A model generated the notes under the pieces. The model had not been told where the DNA came from, made no database searches, and saw only the letters and a program-made list of their open reading frames with translations. The translations under genes and the position numbers were made by a program. Below, piece after piece: positions 1 through 8,839 of a stretch of DNA of 25,772 nt. This DNA comes from Bondarzewia mesenterica (Eukaryota; Basidiomycota; Agaricomycetes; Russulales; Bondarzewiaceae), in NCBI GenBank assembly GCA_004802705.1, contig SGPL01000474.1:1-25772 (forward strand), written 5' to 3'. The first letter of the stretch is position 1; each line of letters starts with the position of its first letter.

Positions 1-1144
1 CACCTGCCGGTTTATATTATCTACCGCGTTCGGACCTCTTCGTCCTCTAGCTGACCTCTTCAGGTCCCTTTTTATCTGCTGTATTTCTGCCTTGCCTTCA
101 TGATATTATTGGATTGCCTGTGTGCTCTATTGACTTCATCTCCAAAACTCCATGGACTATTCGCCTCGCGGTATTCATGAGCGGTTGGAAAAACGGGGAT
201 CCACGGCAGTAACTGTACTAGTACATTCGGATGCCTGGACCGTATATAATCGAAATTTAATCATGCTTCGACTTCTCATCGCTTTTGCTCCGCGGCAGGG
301 CACATACGTGCCTTAGTCCGTTAGATGCAACCCGTTACAGCATGCATTTTGGCCCAGCATGGGGCAGGCGTTCTGATATCCCGTTCTTCTTGATCATGAT
401 GTGTTCCATCTTGCACTTGTTCGGAATTCAGCGCCTTGGAATGCTCTTTCCCTCTTTGGCAGGTTGGAGAGGGGGGGGAGATTTCTATGTCGGTGGTTGT
501 GTAGCGCGATAGTGTTGTATTTCACCGTGATCAAATCGTCTTCAGACATTTTACCATCTCCCGAAAATCCTTTAGCGTTCTTCACACAGCTACCGTCTCA
601 AGCTCCACCGAAACAGCAGGGCGCGTGATGCATGCACGGTCCTTGCTCGTGAAATTGTGAGATCTTGGTACGTTAAGTGCTCTACGAACTGAACTGAGCT
701 AGCGCTGAATATGAACATTGAATCCCGGAGTTTAGGAGAGTCGCTGAAAGATGTGGATCGTTGACAACAAGTGTCCAAGGCGTTTTTTCTAACTTTGTCT
801 TTTTACATCACCGAGGTTCGTAGCTTGCGGTTGATTTTATGAAGATCTCTACTGATTTTTCATAGCTGTTCTTATCGTAATTTGTGTCGCGCTGCACATT
901 CAAAGTCACTGTTCTGATAGTACAAGTTGGACCAATTAAATTAAAACCCCGTGGGAAAGAGGTGGCCGAAGAGGGACTTGGGAACGTCCGAGGGGACGGT
1001 TTGAGAGCCCAGAATCCTGCGTATGGTTTGGTCCGAATTGACTCCAGCCTCTCCAGCCTCGGGCTCCTCAATTGCTCTCCTCTTTTCTGTTCTCCGTTGC
1101 TGTCGTCTCGCGCTGTCTCTCTCTGGTTCTATTTGTCCTGATCT
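1..1144. other. Upstream non-coding region
   Basis: I see no gene that I can support here. Short open frames occur on both strands, but none shows a recognisable domain or a plausible set of splice sites joining it to another exon. The right part, from about 1030 to 1140, is rich in C and T, as is common just before transcribed fungal genes, so the stretch probably holds the promoter and 5' leader of the F-box gene that starts at 1216. The left end could also hold the flank of a gene outside the window. Confidence 0.5.
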
Positions 1145-1199
1145 GTAACTGATATCGTATCTCATAACATAACACTAAACTATTTTCCTTCTCTGGCAG
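1145..1199 (+). other. Possible 5' UTR intron of the F-box gene
   Basis: GTAACT at 1145 could be a donor and CTGGCAG ending at 1199 an acceptor. A CACTAAAC stretch about 25 bases before the acceptor resembles a branch point. The length of 55 nt matches the coding introns of the window. The ATG at 1216 follows 16 bases later. No transcript evidence is available, so this stays tentative. Confidence 0.4.
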
Positions 1200-1215
1200 T
1201 CTCAGGCTCACGCCC

Positions 1216-4200
1216 ATGAGCCGCGCGCATGACATCGATAACGAGCCTTCCGTTTACCAGCAGGACTCCCATATAGCTTCTTCGGCAGCTTCTTCTACAC
1301 CTCCCACCACCGCTCACGACCACTTCACAATGTCTTTAGACGATTCAGATCCCCATTTTCCTGCATCCGAGGGTGTCAAGGCGTCGGTGCCTGCAGAGCG
1401 GAACGATGCTCTTTCCAGCATAAACTATTCGTCGGTTCCGTCGGAATCATCCCCAGGCAAAGGAAAGGGTGTTCTCTTGCCGATCGACGTCCAGGCTGAA
1501 CGCGAAGGAGTCGACGATCTTGAGATATTCCCAATATCGCTCGACTCTGCAACTCTTCCTCCTGACGAAGGGGACATCTCGCCACTCAGCCCATCCATTG
1601 GCGAATTTCTATCGAGCGATATCGCGCATGGCCCGGAGCCGGATCATAACGGCGCTGATATGAGGACGTATGGCAGCCTTGAGCAGGCCATGACTATGGC
1701 AGACAAAGGCAAAGGCAAAGGCAAAGACCTCCCACCCACTCTTCCGCCTTTGACTTTTTCGCCCACTGAATTTAATTACGACCACATGTACCCCTCATCT
1801 GCCATATCCACGGAGCCAGGACCCTCGTCCTTCGGTTCTACCTACGCTGCTTTGATGGGTCGTGATTCAAGCACGCTCAGAGCTGCTGTCGACAATTCTT
1901 CCCCGCCTCAAGCAGATCCCGTGTCTGCCCTCACTCGCCTGCCTTCCCGGCGTCGCTCAACGTCTAATATATCTATTCATTCTACCCACTCTCTCGCCGC
2001 ACGCTCTATGTCTCGAATCAAGATGAGGTTGGGATCATCCAAAGGTCCGGCGGCTTTGGCGCGGAAGTTGTTCCCCAAGCGTGGCGATCAGTCGAATCCG
2101 CCTTCTACCCCTAGCAGCCCTACTACACCTGAACAAGCCGTAGACTATGAATTTGATGGCGCGACTTGTGGGACAAGTTGCTTTGGTCCATGGAAATTGG
2201 ATCCCAGGTCACGCACGAGGGATGCCCCTAACTCGCTGCTTACTTCAAATATCGATATCGACCGTATCCTCAGTGAAGATGCAGGCAATGTGCAGGGTTA
2301 TTTCCCAATCTATCCAACACAGAGCAATTATGCAGATGTAGCGCACGCGAAAAACAAAAGCCGGTCTTATTCGAATCCATTCCCCATATCGTCTATATTC
2401 GACGAAGTCCCTCCAGTAACGGCGCCGGCATATACGCCTGCTCCTGTCGTTTTGGTGCTCAAGTCCTTCGACGAAGTTTTACCGCGAGAGTTGCGACTTC
2501 ACATTTTTGACTGCCTTGTGCAAATACACGAGGAAGAACATGCACTGCGGGAACGCGAAGGCAAGTGGACCGTTCTTAAAGCCGCTTCGTCAAAGCACAA
2601 GTGGGTAGGCCGAGACCAAGGTGTGCGCGAACTCGTCAAGCTGAGCAGGGTGAGCATATATGCACTCCTCTTCGGCACGGCAGAGATATATGACATGCCC
2701 ACCGCACGTAGGTGTGCAAGTCGTGGATGTCGCTCGTCTTCGATGGGCAGCTGTGGACGCAGCTCAACCTTCATGCATTCCCAAAGATGCCTGCGTCGCA
2801 ACTCCTTCACATTGCGACGTCTGCAGGACCTTTCATCAGGACTCTGGACGTCGCAGGGCATGCAAACTTGCTTCCATCGACGCTACAGAATTTGACCAGT
2901 AGTCTCGCGCTTCATTTCGACGTGCTTGGAGAGCTTCCATGTACTCGGCTCACTGCTATTAATCTCAGTGGATGCCATGCCCTCACGACCACAGCCCTTC
3001 ACCATCTACTCAAGCGTTGTCCGGCTCTGAAGTCCATTTCTTTGAAGGGGTTGGGCGCTGTGACGAACGAGACGTGCGAGCTTCTTTACGAGTTTTGTCC
3101 GAAACTGACTATCCTCGACATGAGCCGTTGCACGAATCTTTCTGGAGCTGGCATTCGCATTCTGTCGTCTTGTACCATCAAAGACAGCGTCTCACTTGCT
3201 TTGAAGGAATTGCGACTGTCGGGTATGAAGGGGATCACAGACAGCGTCCTGGACGCTCTAGGCAAGGCCGCTCCTGATCTCGAAGTCCTGGATCTCAGTT
3301 ACTGCAGGGACCTGCACAACTCTTCGTTGGAGGCGTTCGTGTCCTGCCCGGAGGATTACACTGAAGGAGAGACTGTTTTGTTGTCGGCCCGTGAAGCAGG
3401 CCATCCCTTGCACTCCCAAGGGCGGTATCGGAGACGTGTTACGCGCCTACGGCATCTCTCGCTGTCGTGCTGTGTTCTGCTCACCGACATCGCGTGCTCG
3501 CATTTGGCACACGCGATGCCGCGTTTGGAGTTTTTGGAGCTCGGGGGCATAGGGGCAGATTTGAAAGACGAAGGGCTTGTTCGTATGTTGAAAACTCTTC
3601 CAAATCTCAGAAAGTTGGATCTGGAGGATGCGACGGATATCACGGATGCCGTGTTGGAGGCCATCACTCCTCCACCTAGCCCGCAGGATCCAGATCGTGG
3701 ACCGCCGCTTGCTTCCTCAGAACCAGGCACTGTTCTGGAGCACCTCGTCATCTCGTGCGCGACGCATTTGTCCAACGACGCGCTCTCGACGTTGATCCGC
3801 AGCTGTCCCAAGCTCCGCGTCTTGGAGGCGGACAGCACGGGCATCTCGGGGGCGGTGGTGAAGCAGTTCACGGCTGCAGTGCGGGCGCGCGAGATAGAGG
3901 ACGCCATTATCGTTGCGGTGGACTGTCGGGGTGTTGGTGAGAACGTCGTGAAGGAGCTCGCGGCGATCACTCGGCCGCGGCGTGGGCGGCGGTCGTACGA
4001 CGCGCGCAAGCTCGGGTATCTAGACGGGCGGGACAACGAGACGCTGGGCGTGGGTCAGGATGAGTGCGATCGAAGCCGCGTCGTTTTGAAGACGTACTAT
4101 TCCTGGCAGACGGTTGATGCCGTCATTGCTGCCCGGCAGAAGAGGAAACGGAACAGGCGCGAGGGGACTGGGTCCAGTAGTAGTGGTGCGTCGGAGCTGT

Positions 4201-4310
4201 ATATGGGGAGGGCGAGATGGTGGTCGCCTGGTGGTAGGCGGTCGTCCGGGGTGAACTCCCCTAGCTTGCTGGATGTGAACAACGAGAGGGATGGATGTAT
4301 CATCATGTAA
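1216..4310 (+). CDS. F-box / leucine-rich-repeat protein with C-terminal CaaX box
   Basis: Two exons, 1216-2649 and 2712-4310, separated by a 62-nt phase-0 GTGAGC..TAG intron, give about 1010 residues. Residues 1-410 are Ser/Pro-rich, low in complexity, and include two KGKGK-type runs. An F-box-like motif starts near residue 418 (LPRELRLHIFDCL) and is completed across the splice junction by LSRVCKSWMSLVFDGQLW. From about residue 500 to 890 there are repeated Leu-rich units of the AMN1/Grr1 cysteine-containing type (for example LEVLDLSYCRDLHNSSLEAF). F-box proteins of this type normally bind Skp1 in SCF ubiquitin ligases and select substrates through the LRRs; the substrate here is unknown. 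The last four residues are CIIM, a CaaX prenylation signal in which a terminal Met favours farnesylation, so membrane anchoring is inferred. The splice is well supported because it restores the F-box core. Confidence 0.88.
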
Positions 4311-5189
4311 GGATATTCTGTACTCTGACTCTTTCTTCCCCCTTTCCCCCCTTCTGTCATCTTGGTCTTGTGTTGTGTTTTTATATGGGTGGACAGGCAG
4401 GATGTACTTTCGTCTGCTTCGCGCATGTATAGATTCCTGTCATCATTTCTCTGTGTAGTACATACGTATCTCATCCCCACCGCTTAGTTTCGCGTTACGA
4501 TCACGACTGCAGTTGACGATGTTTGCTCAGCATATGTATCTAGGGCCTGTATGTACGATTGTAGGCAGCATGTCATATAAACTTGTTTGTACACTACTGT
4601 ATTAGGCGAGATGCATGGACGGAGAAGAGATGCAACGGTGGCAGGAGATCTAACCGGGCAGCTGCTCGGACGATCCTTCGGCATCGCAACTTGACTTTTT
4701 GGGCCTTTGGCCGTCTCTCTGACTCATTCGTTGATACAGAGGGATAGGTAGGGATAGGCAGATGTGAGCGAGATCTCAGGTGGATTCAGAGGTACCGCAG
4801 GCTGTCGCTGGAGCACACGCTGAGTTCGCGCGTCTCTGCTCGGTATAGATGTGCTGCAAGGTTCTTTCTTGCGTTCACCGGACGCTAATATGCCCCGAAA
4901 AAGTTCACTAGAATTCCGCGGAGGCGAGTTGTCCTGTCAGTGAGGCTGGGAAGACAGCATCGGTCTTTATGTGCGTCTTCCGGTACAAAGACCTGGTTCT
5001 ATTAGTACAATCCGCAAACGTATGTGTATCTCGGCATGTAACCGGTGCGATACAATGTTTGGTGGCCGACCATATAATGGTTGTAATTACCGTCAATATG
5101 AATCGGAGAGCACCCAATTGAACGAGATAAGACGCCGGAAAGGCCAGAGTAGTGAAAGGGCCATGATGAGAAAAGGCATGACAGATCCT
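4311..5189. other. Convergent intergenic region
   Basis: This is the gap between the ends of the F-box gene (plus) and the C1D gene (minus). It should contain both 3' UTRs. I see no tRNA-like fold, no conserved frame and no repeat beyond a short duplicated GGGATAGG at about 4741-4757. Confidence 0.5.
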
Positions 5190-6548
5190 TCAGCCTTGCG
5201 TCGAGGACAACGGCCTCGACTTTTTCTTCTTTGTCTTCGCCGATTTCTTCGTCGGCTTTGCATTGCTCTCTGTCAGCTCCGTTGAAGAGGCTTCGGGTAG
5301 GGTGGGAGTGTTCGCGCCGGTACCAGTGCCGCTCGAGACATCCTCGGCCGCGATGTCTACCGGCATGTCACTGCTGCCTTCCGTGTTTGTTATTTTGGGG
5401 CGTTTGGCGGATGTAGGGCGCGCGGGCGTGTTATCTCCATAACCTTGGGAGAATGATCAGTAAGTGCAACGTGTGAGATGAGGGTAAAGGCCTGATGGAT
5501 GCGAGGATTAAGAATAGAGGTGGGATACAGAAATATGCGCGTGAGCATGATGTAGGGCACGAGACGTACCGGCAAACGGATCTACAGGAGGCCTGCGACG
5601 TTTTGATCTCGCGACGGGAGCAGACGCAGTCCCCTCGGATAGGTCAATCGAAGACGCCTTCGCCTTGCCCTTTCCCTTATCCTCCATCCCGCTCGCACCT
5701 GCACTAGAAATTTCCACCGGCTCGTCATCGTCATCGAACATCTCCAGATCCTCTTCCTCCTCCTCAGCCTCGTCCGCTTCCCGTAACTCCTTCTGGTACT
5801 TCTCGCGCTCGCGCATTTTATCCGTAACCCTGATAGGGACACGCACATCACGCGGCGTGCCGTCGTCGTCGTACTTGAGGTGCGTGGAGGGTCCTGGGGC
5901 GGGCTGCGGGGGCGCCGCGCGCGCTTGCGAGATTGCATGCTTGATAAAGCGGCCTGCGGCTGCCTTGTCTACGACGAGTTGGCCTGCGTAAAAAAGAGTC
6001 AAATTTTAGGATTCTTTTTATCTGAGAGACGACAAGAGAATGCGGGGGTAGTCTGGGGTGAGCACACACGTTTGGCTGGGTCCTCGGCATCTTTAATCTT
6101 GCCAAAATATTGTTTTATTCTGTCCTTGCATTGCGTTTTAGTATCTCTGCAAGGACTGACTCAAAAAAGAACAACTCACTAGTTCACCAACGACGGGGTG
6201 GGTTTTGGGATCGAGCCCTCTCGTCTTGAGATAGACTATACATGGATTGAAAAATAGCGCAAAAATTTGTGAATTCATCGCCCATGAAACGAGAAATTTA
6301 AAACACGGACTGAACACTAGATCATATGTCAAGTACGGGATGGCGACTTGCAGCTTCGCTTGCTGAATCGTTTCGAGAGGGAGGACAGTCTCTGAGAGAG
6401 TTTGAGTGAATAGAGGCTCCAGTGTCGACTCAAGTTCGTCAAGCGACCGCGTAAGGGTGGAAAGCCTTGCTTTTGCTCTTGCGGTATCGTCAGCCATGAC
6501 TTGAAGACTGTGGGTGTTGAAACGGATGGGCCGTATGAAGTCGACCAT
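5190..6548 (-). CDS. LRP1: C1D/Lrp1(Rrp47)-type nuclear exosome cofactor
   Basis: Five exons on the minus strand: 6548-6311, 6235-6180, 6124-6070, 5983-5570 and 5443-5190. All junctions are GT-AG and in phase, giving about 338 residues. The joined exons restore the Sas10/C1D domain, including DLVFIYLKTRGLDPKTHPVV and ELDRIKQYFGKIKDAEDPAK followed by AAGRFIKHAI. The C-terminal half is acidic (a run of Glu/Asp near DDDDEP) and ends in a Lys-rich tail (KKSAKTKKKKSR), like the RNA-binding tail of yeast Lrp1. Members of this family partner Rrp6 in the nuclear exosome for rRNA, snoRNA and snRNA 3' processing; C1D is the animal form. The first ATG is at 6548; an in-frame ATG at 6497 (MADDTARAK) would shorten it by 17 residues and could be the real start. 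It is divergent from the GSKIP gene. Confidence 0.88.
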
Positions 6549-6571
6549 TGCGAAACTTTACGCGTTATTGA

Positions 6572-6579
6572 TGACGTAA
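6572..6579 (+). promoter_or_regulatory. ATF/CREB-like motif TGACGTAA
   Basis: The octamer TGACGTAA lies between the two divergent starts at 6548 and 6691. It resembles the binding site of fungal bZIP factors of the ATF/CREB group. One copy in a 142-bp promoter is suggestive only. Confidence 0.3.
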
Positions 6580-6690
6580 TTATGTAAGACAAGGGGTTGT
6601 AGTTGTGGGTACGTGTTTATGTTGTCTTCGTTGGTTTCGACCAAGTTTCGACCAATTTATAATCTAGATCTGCACAGCGTTGCGACTTCC

Positions 6691-7076
6691 ATGGACGAGC
6701 GAACATCCGACCCGCACCTTTTCTTCGAAGAGGAGCTGAGAAGTGCTTTGCATGAACAAGCCTTTGGCATCAGCTGCTTCGAAATGATCAGAGCGACCTC
6801 CCTCGATGCCACGGCCGCGCTCACCATTCTAGAGGGCAACAGAATCGAATTTACACTCTTCACCGGCGGTTACCAGGTCAGTCGCCCATTTTTTCTCGCT
6901 CATATCGTGCAATCGATGAAATGGCGCATGCGTAGATATCCGGTGCAGAGAACTATTCAGCTGTGCTCGGGGTAGTCTACGAGACCATCGAGGATCTGTT
7001 GTCTGCTATCAGTCCGCTGTACGTGGAGAAGAAACATGAAGCTTTGGTCGCGAGACTGGCGCTGTTATCTCGCTAG
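6691..7076 (+). CDS. GSKIP-domain protein (GSK3-interacting-protein type)
   Basis: Two exons, 6691-6876 and 6936-7076, joined by a 59-nt phase-0 GTCAGT..TAG intron, encode 108 residues. The second half reads as a GSKIP domain: a beta stretch (RIEFTLFTGGYQISGAENYS), then the helix pair YETIEDLLSAISPLY and HEALVARLALL. This mirrors the animal GSKIP order, where the family pattern is YxTxxxLLxxxSPxY. Animal GSKIP (139 residues) binds GSK3-beta and the PKA regulatory subunit; whether the fungal protein does so is inference. The N-terminal 50 residues are not clearly conserved. Reading through the intron would stop at 6975 and lose the domain, which supports the splice. The gene is tightly divergent from the C1D gene. 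Confidence 0.8.
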
Positions 7077-7587
7077 TGACACCTCACTGTCTGATCGGCT
7101 TTTGAATCATCACCGTGGATAATAGGCCTACGCGGGCAGAAGTCGAAACGTTGCCATCGAAATTTGGACAGTATTGGGGCAGTGTATGTGACAATCCGGT
7201 TTGCATAGAAGGTAGTCTCCCTGAGGCAGAGTAGGCAGTCGTCAGCCTTCGTGCCTCAGGATCAGGAAGGTGATCCTAGGTGATCTCGTTGCCTTTATGC
7301 CTGGTGTGTTAATGACTGAGCAGGCCGACTCGGAGAAACTATTTCAATCCGAATTATGCTGGCTTTAGATGCCTGCTTAGTCCTTGTATTCCTACTGGCA
7401 GCTCTTCGTCGCACCTCACAAAATACACAGTATTTTCTCACAGCATTAATTCTCATGTGTATGTCACTGTGTGAGGGACAAGGCGACGTCCTGAGAACAT
7501 GAGTCAGCACATCTCAGTCAGCGAAAACTACAGACGATCGCAAGTGACAACACAGGCAAACAGCTTCCTTGTCTACCAGTGTCTACC
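7077..7587. other. Intergenic region between GSKIP and SF3B5 genes
   Basis: No supportable gene is visible. It should contain the GSKIP 3' UTR and the SF3B5 promoter. A short repeated TGTCTACCA occurs just before the SF3B5 start codon (7571-7589). Confidence 0.45.
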
Positions 7588-8145
7588 ATGGTCAGTCATC
7601 AGTTCCTTGCCCAGATATAAGTAATTTTAAATTCAGTCGTCTCTCGCAGTCCTCGGAGCTGCGGTACACTGCCAATACACAATTGGAGCATCGTACGTCT
7701 TTTTCAGTCGTCCGATGAACGGCTTGCTGACATTTCTTCTTGACATAAAGTTCATGCTCGTTACACGGGTACTGGTGCGTTCGTGTGTATGACTCTGATC
7801 AACTTGGGGCATTACTCATGATATTCTCTCTCGAATAGGGCACGCCGATTTGAGCAAATAGTACGTCGGTCTTTCGACAATAAGTTTGCCCATCACCGCT
7901 GACTGCGCCCCCCAGTGACTGGTTGACGCACCAACACCGTGACACTTTGGCGTCTATCGTCGGCCACCCGACGCTCACGTCATATCTTGCAATTGCGGAC
8001 GGAGAGGCCACAGGAAGGGTTAAGTTTGAGATGACGGAGGTGCGATGCGCTTTGTCTCGTTGTCCGATCAAGTATACTGACCTTGTGGGTTTTGCAGCGG
8101 ATGTTACAGCCGTGCGGCCCGCCCCCTACTAAGGAGGAGGACTGA
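7588..8145 (+). CDS. SF3B5: Splicing factor 3B subunit 5 (SF3b10/Ysf3) in six exons
   Basis: Exons 7588-7590, 7650-7692, 7751-7774, 7839-7860, 7916-8039 and 8098-8145 join in phase to 87 residues, against 86 in human. All five introns are GT-AG and 55-64 nt long. The protein matches the family from end to end: RYTANTQLEHLHARYTGTGH, then ADLSKYDWLTHQHRDTLASI, then a YLAIADGEATGRVKFEM stretch and the C-terminus RMLQPCGPPPTKEED. SF3B5 is a small structural subunit of the SF3b complex in U2 snRNP, which acts at branch-point recognition in the nucleus. The first coding exon is only the ATG: retaining intron 1 stops after ten codons, while splicing directly after ATG gives the expected N-terminus. 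Exons 3 and 4 are microexons of 24 and 22 nt. The gene is easily missed by frame-based gene finding. Confidence 0.93.
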
Positions 8146-8839
8146 GGTGACTTGATATTTCAGGAGATGCCGTCTCTTGTTTCAGTTGACTGTCGACCTG
8201 AGCCGATTGTTACTTTGAACTTCACGGCACGAGCTTGGAGTTTGAGCAGACACCCTTCTGAATCTGATACCACGGTATTGAGTGAAAGTCCTTGTGTCTT
8301 CGACACGGATGCAGATAGTGTCAGTCTCCTCCCAGTAGTAGCGTTAAATGCATTGTCTTCTCTTGTCTTTCAGAAAATTATGACCGGAATCTATTTTTTT
8401 CGATGAATTTCAAACTGGCGCCGAGCATGCCGCGGCAAGGGGCGAAGGCTTTGTTCCTGATCTGTTGCCGGTCGAACGGTGGGGGAATCATTCCGGGCGG
8501 CTCGGGACAAGGCGCCTGTAGGCTGTGATACATCAGCCATCATCTGCCATGGTATGTATACTCTCTTCACCTTCCCTGACGCTCATTTCTCTTTATCTTT
8601 ATCTTCATCACGACAACCGAGTAGACCTCACCCCCAACATATTCCATCGCATGACACTAGTATCATTCACTCTACCATTCGCATAATCTCTCTCTGCTCT
8701 CTGCGCTTTGCCTTCTTTTCTCTACCAGGCTGACTATTGCATCATCACTGGGCACGTCTCTTTGCCACCGCAACCAATATTGTGTGCCACTTTGCCACAC
8801 AGGCCTGGCACCCACTGTTGTTCTTAGGCTCGGTATTTA
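8146..8839. other. Intergenic region and promoter of the methyltransferase gene
   Basis: No conserved protein is visible. The part from 8560 to 8730 is strongly CT-rich on the plus strand, typical of a fungal core promoter or 5' leader. An 84-codon open frame at 8152-8406 has no recognisable family and probably lies in the SF3B5 3' UTR. Confidence 0.45.

Noticed and set aside
3356..4036. 226-codon open frame on the minus strand
   Set aside because: It is antisense to the leucine-rich repeats of the F-box gene, is rich in Ser/Arg and has no family motif; it is a shadow of the GC-rich coding strand.
8152..8406. 84-codon frame just after SF3B5
   Set aside because: No recognisable domain; starts seven bases after the SF3B5 stop and most likely lies in its 3' UTR.
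8549..8557. ATG directly followed by GTATGT, as in SF3B5, as an alternative start for the methyltransferase
   Set aside because: Joining it to the acceptor before GCCTGG (about 8803) opens a frame that ends at 8976 and does not enter the methyltransferase frame.
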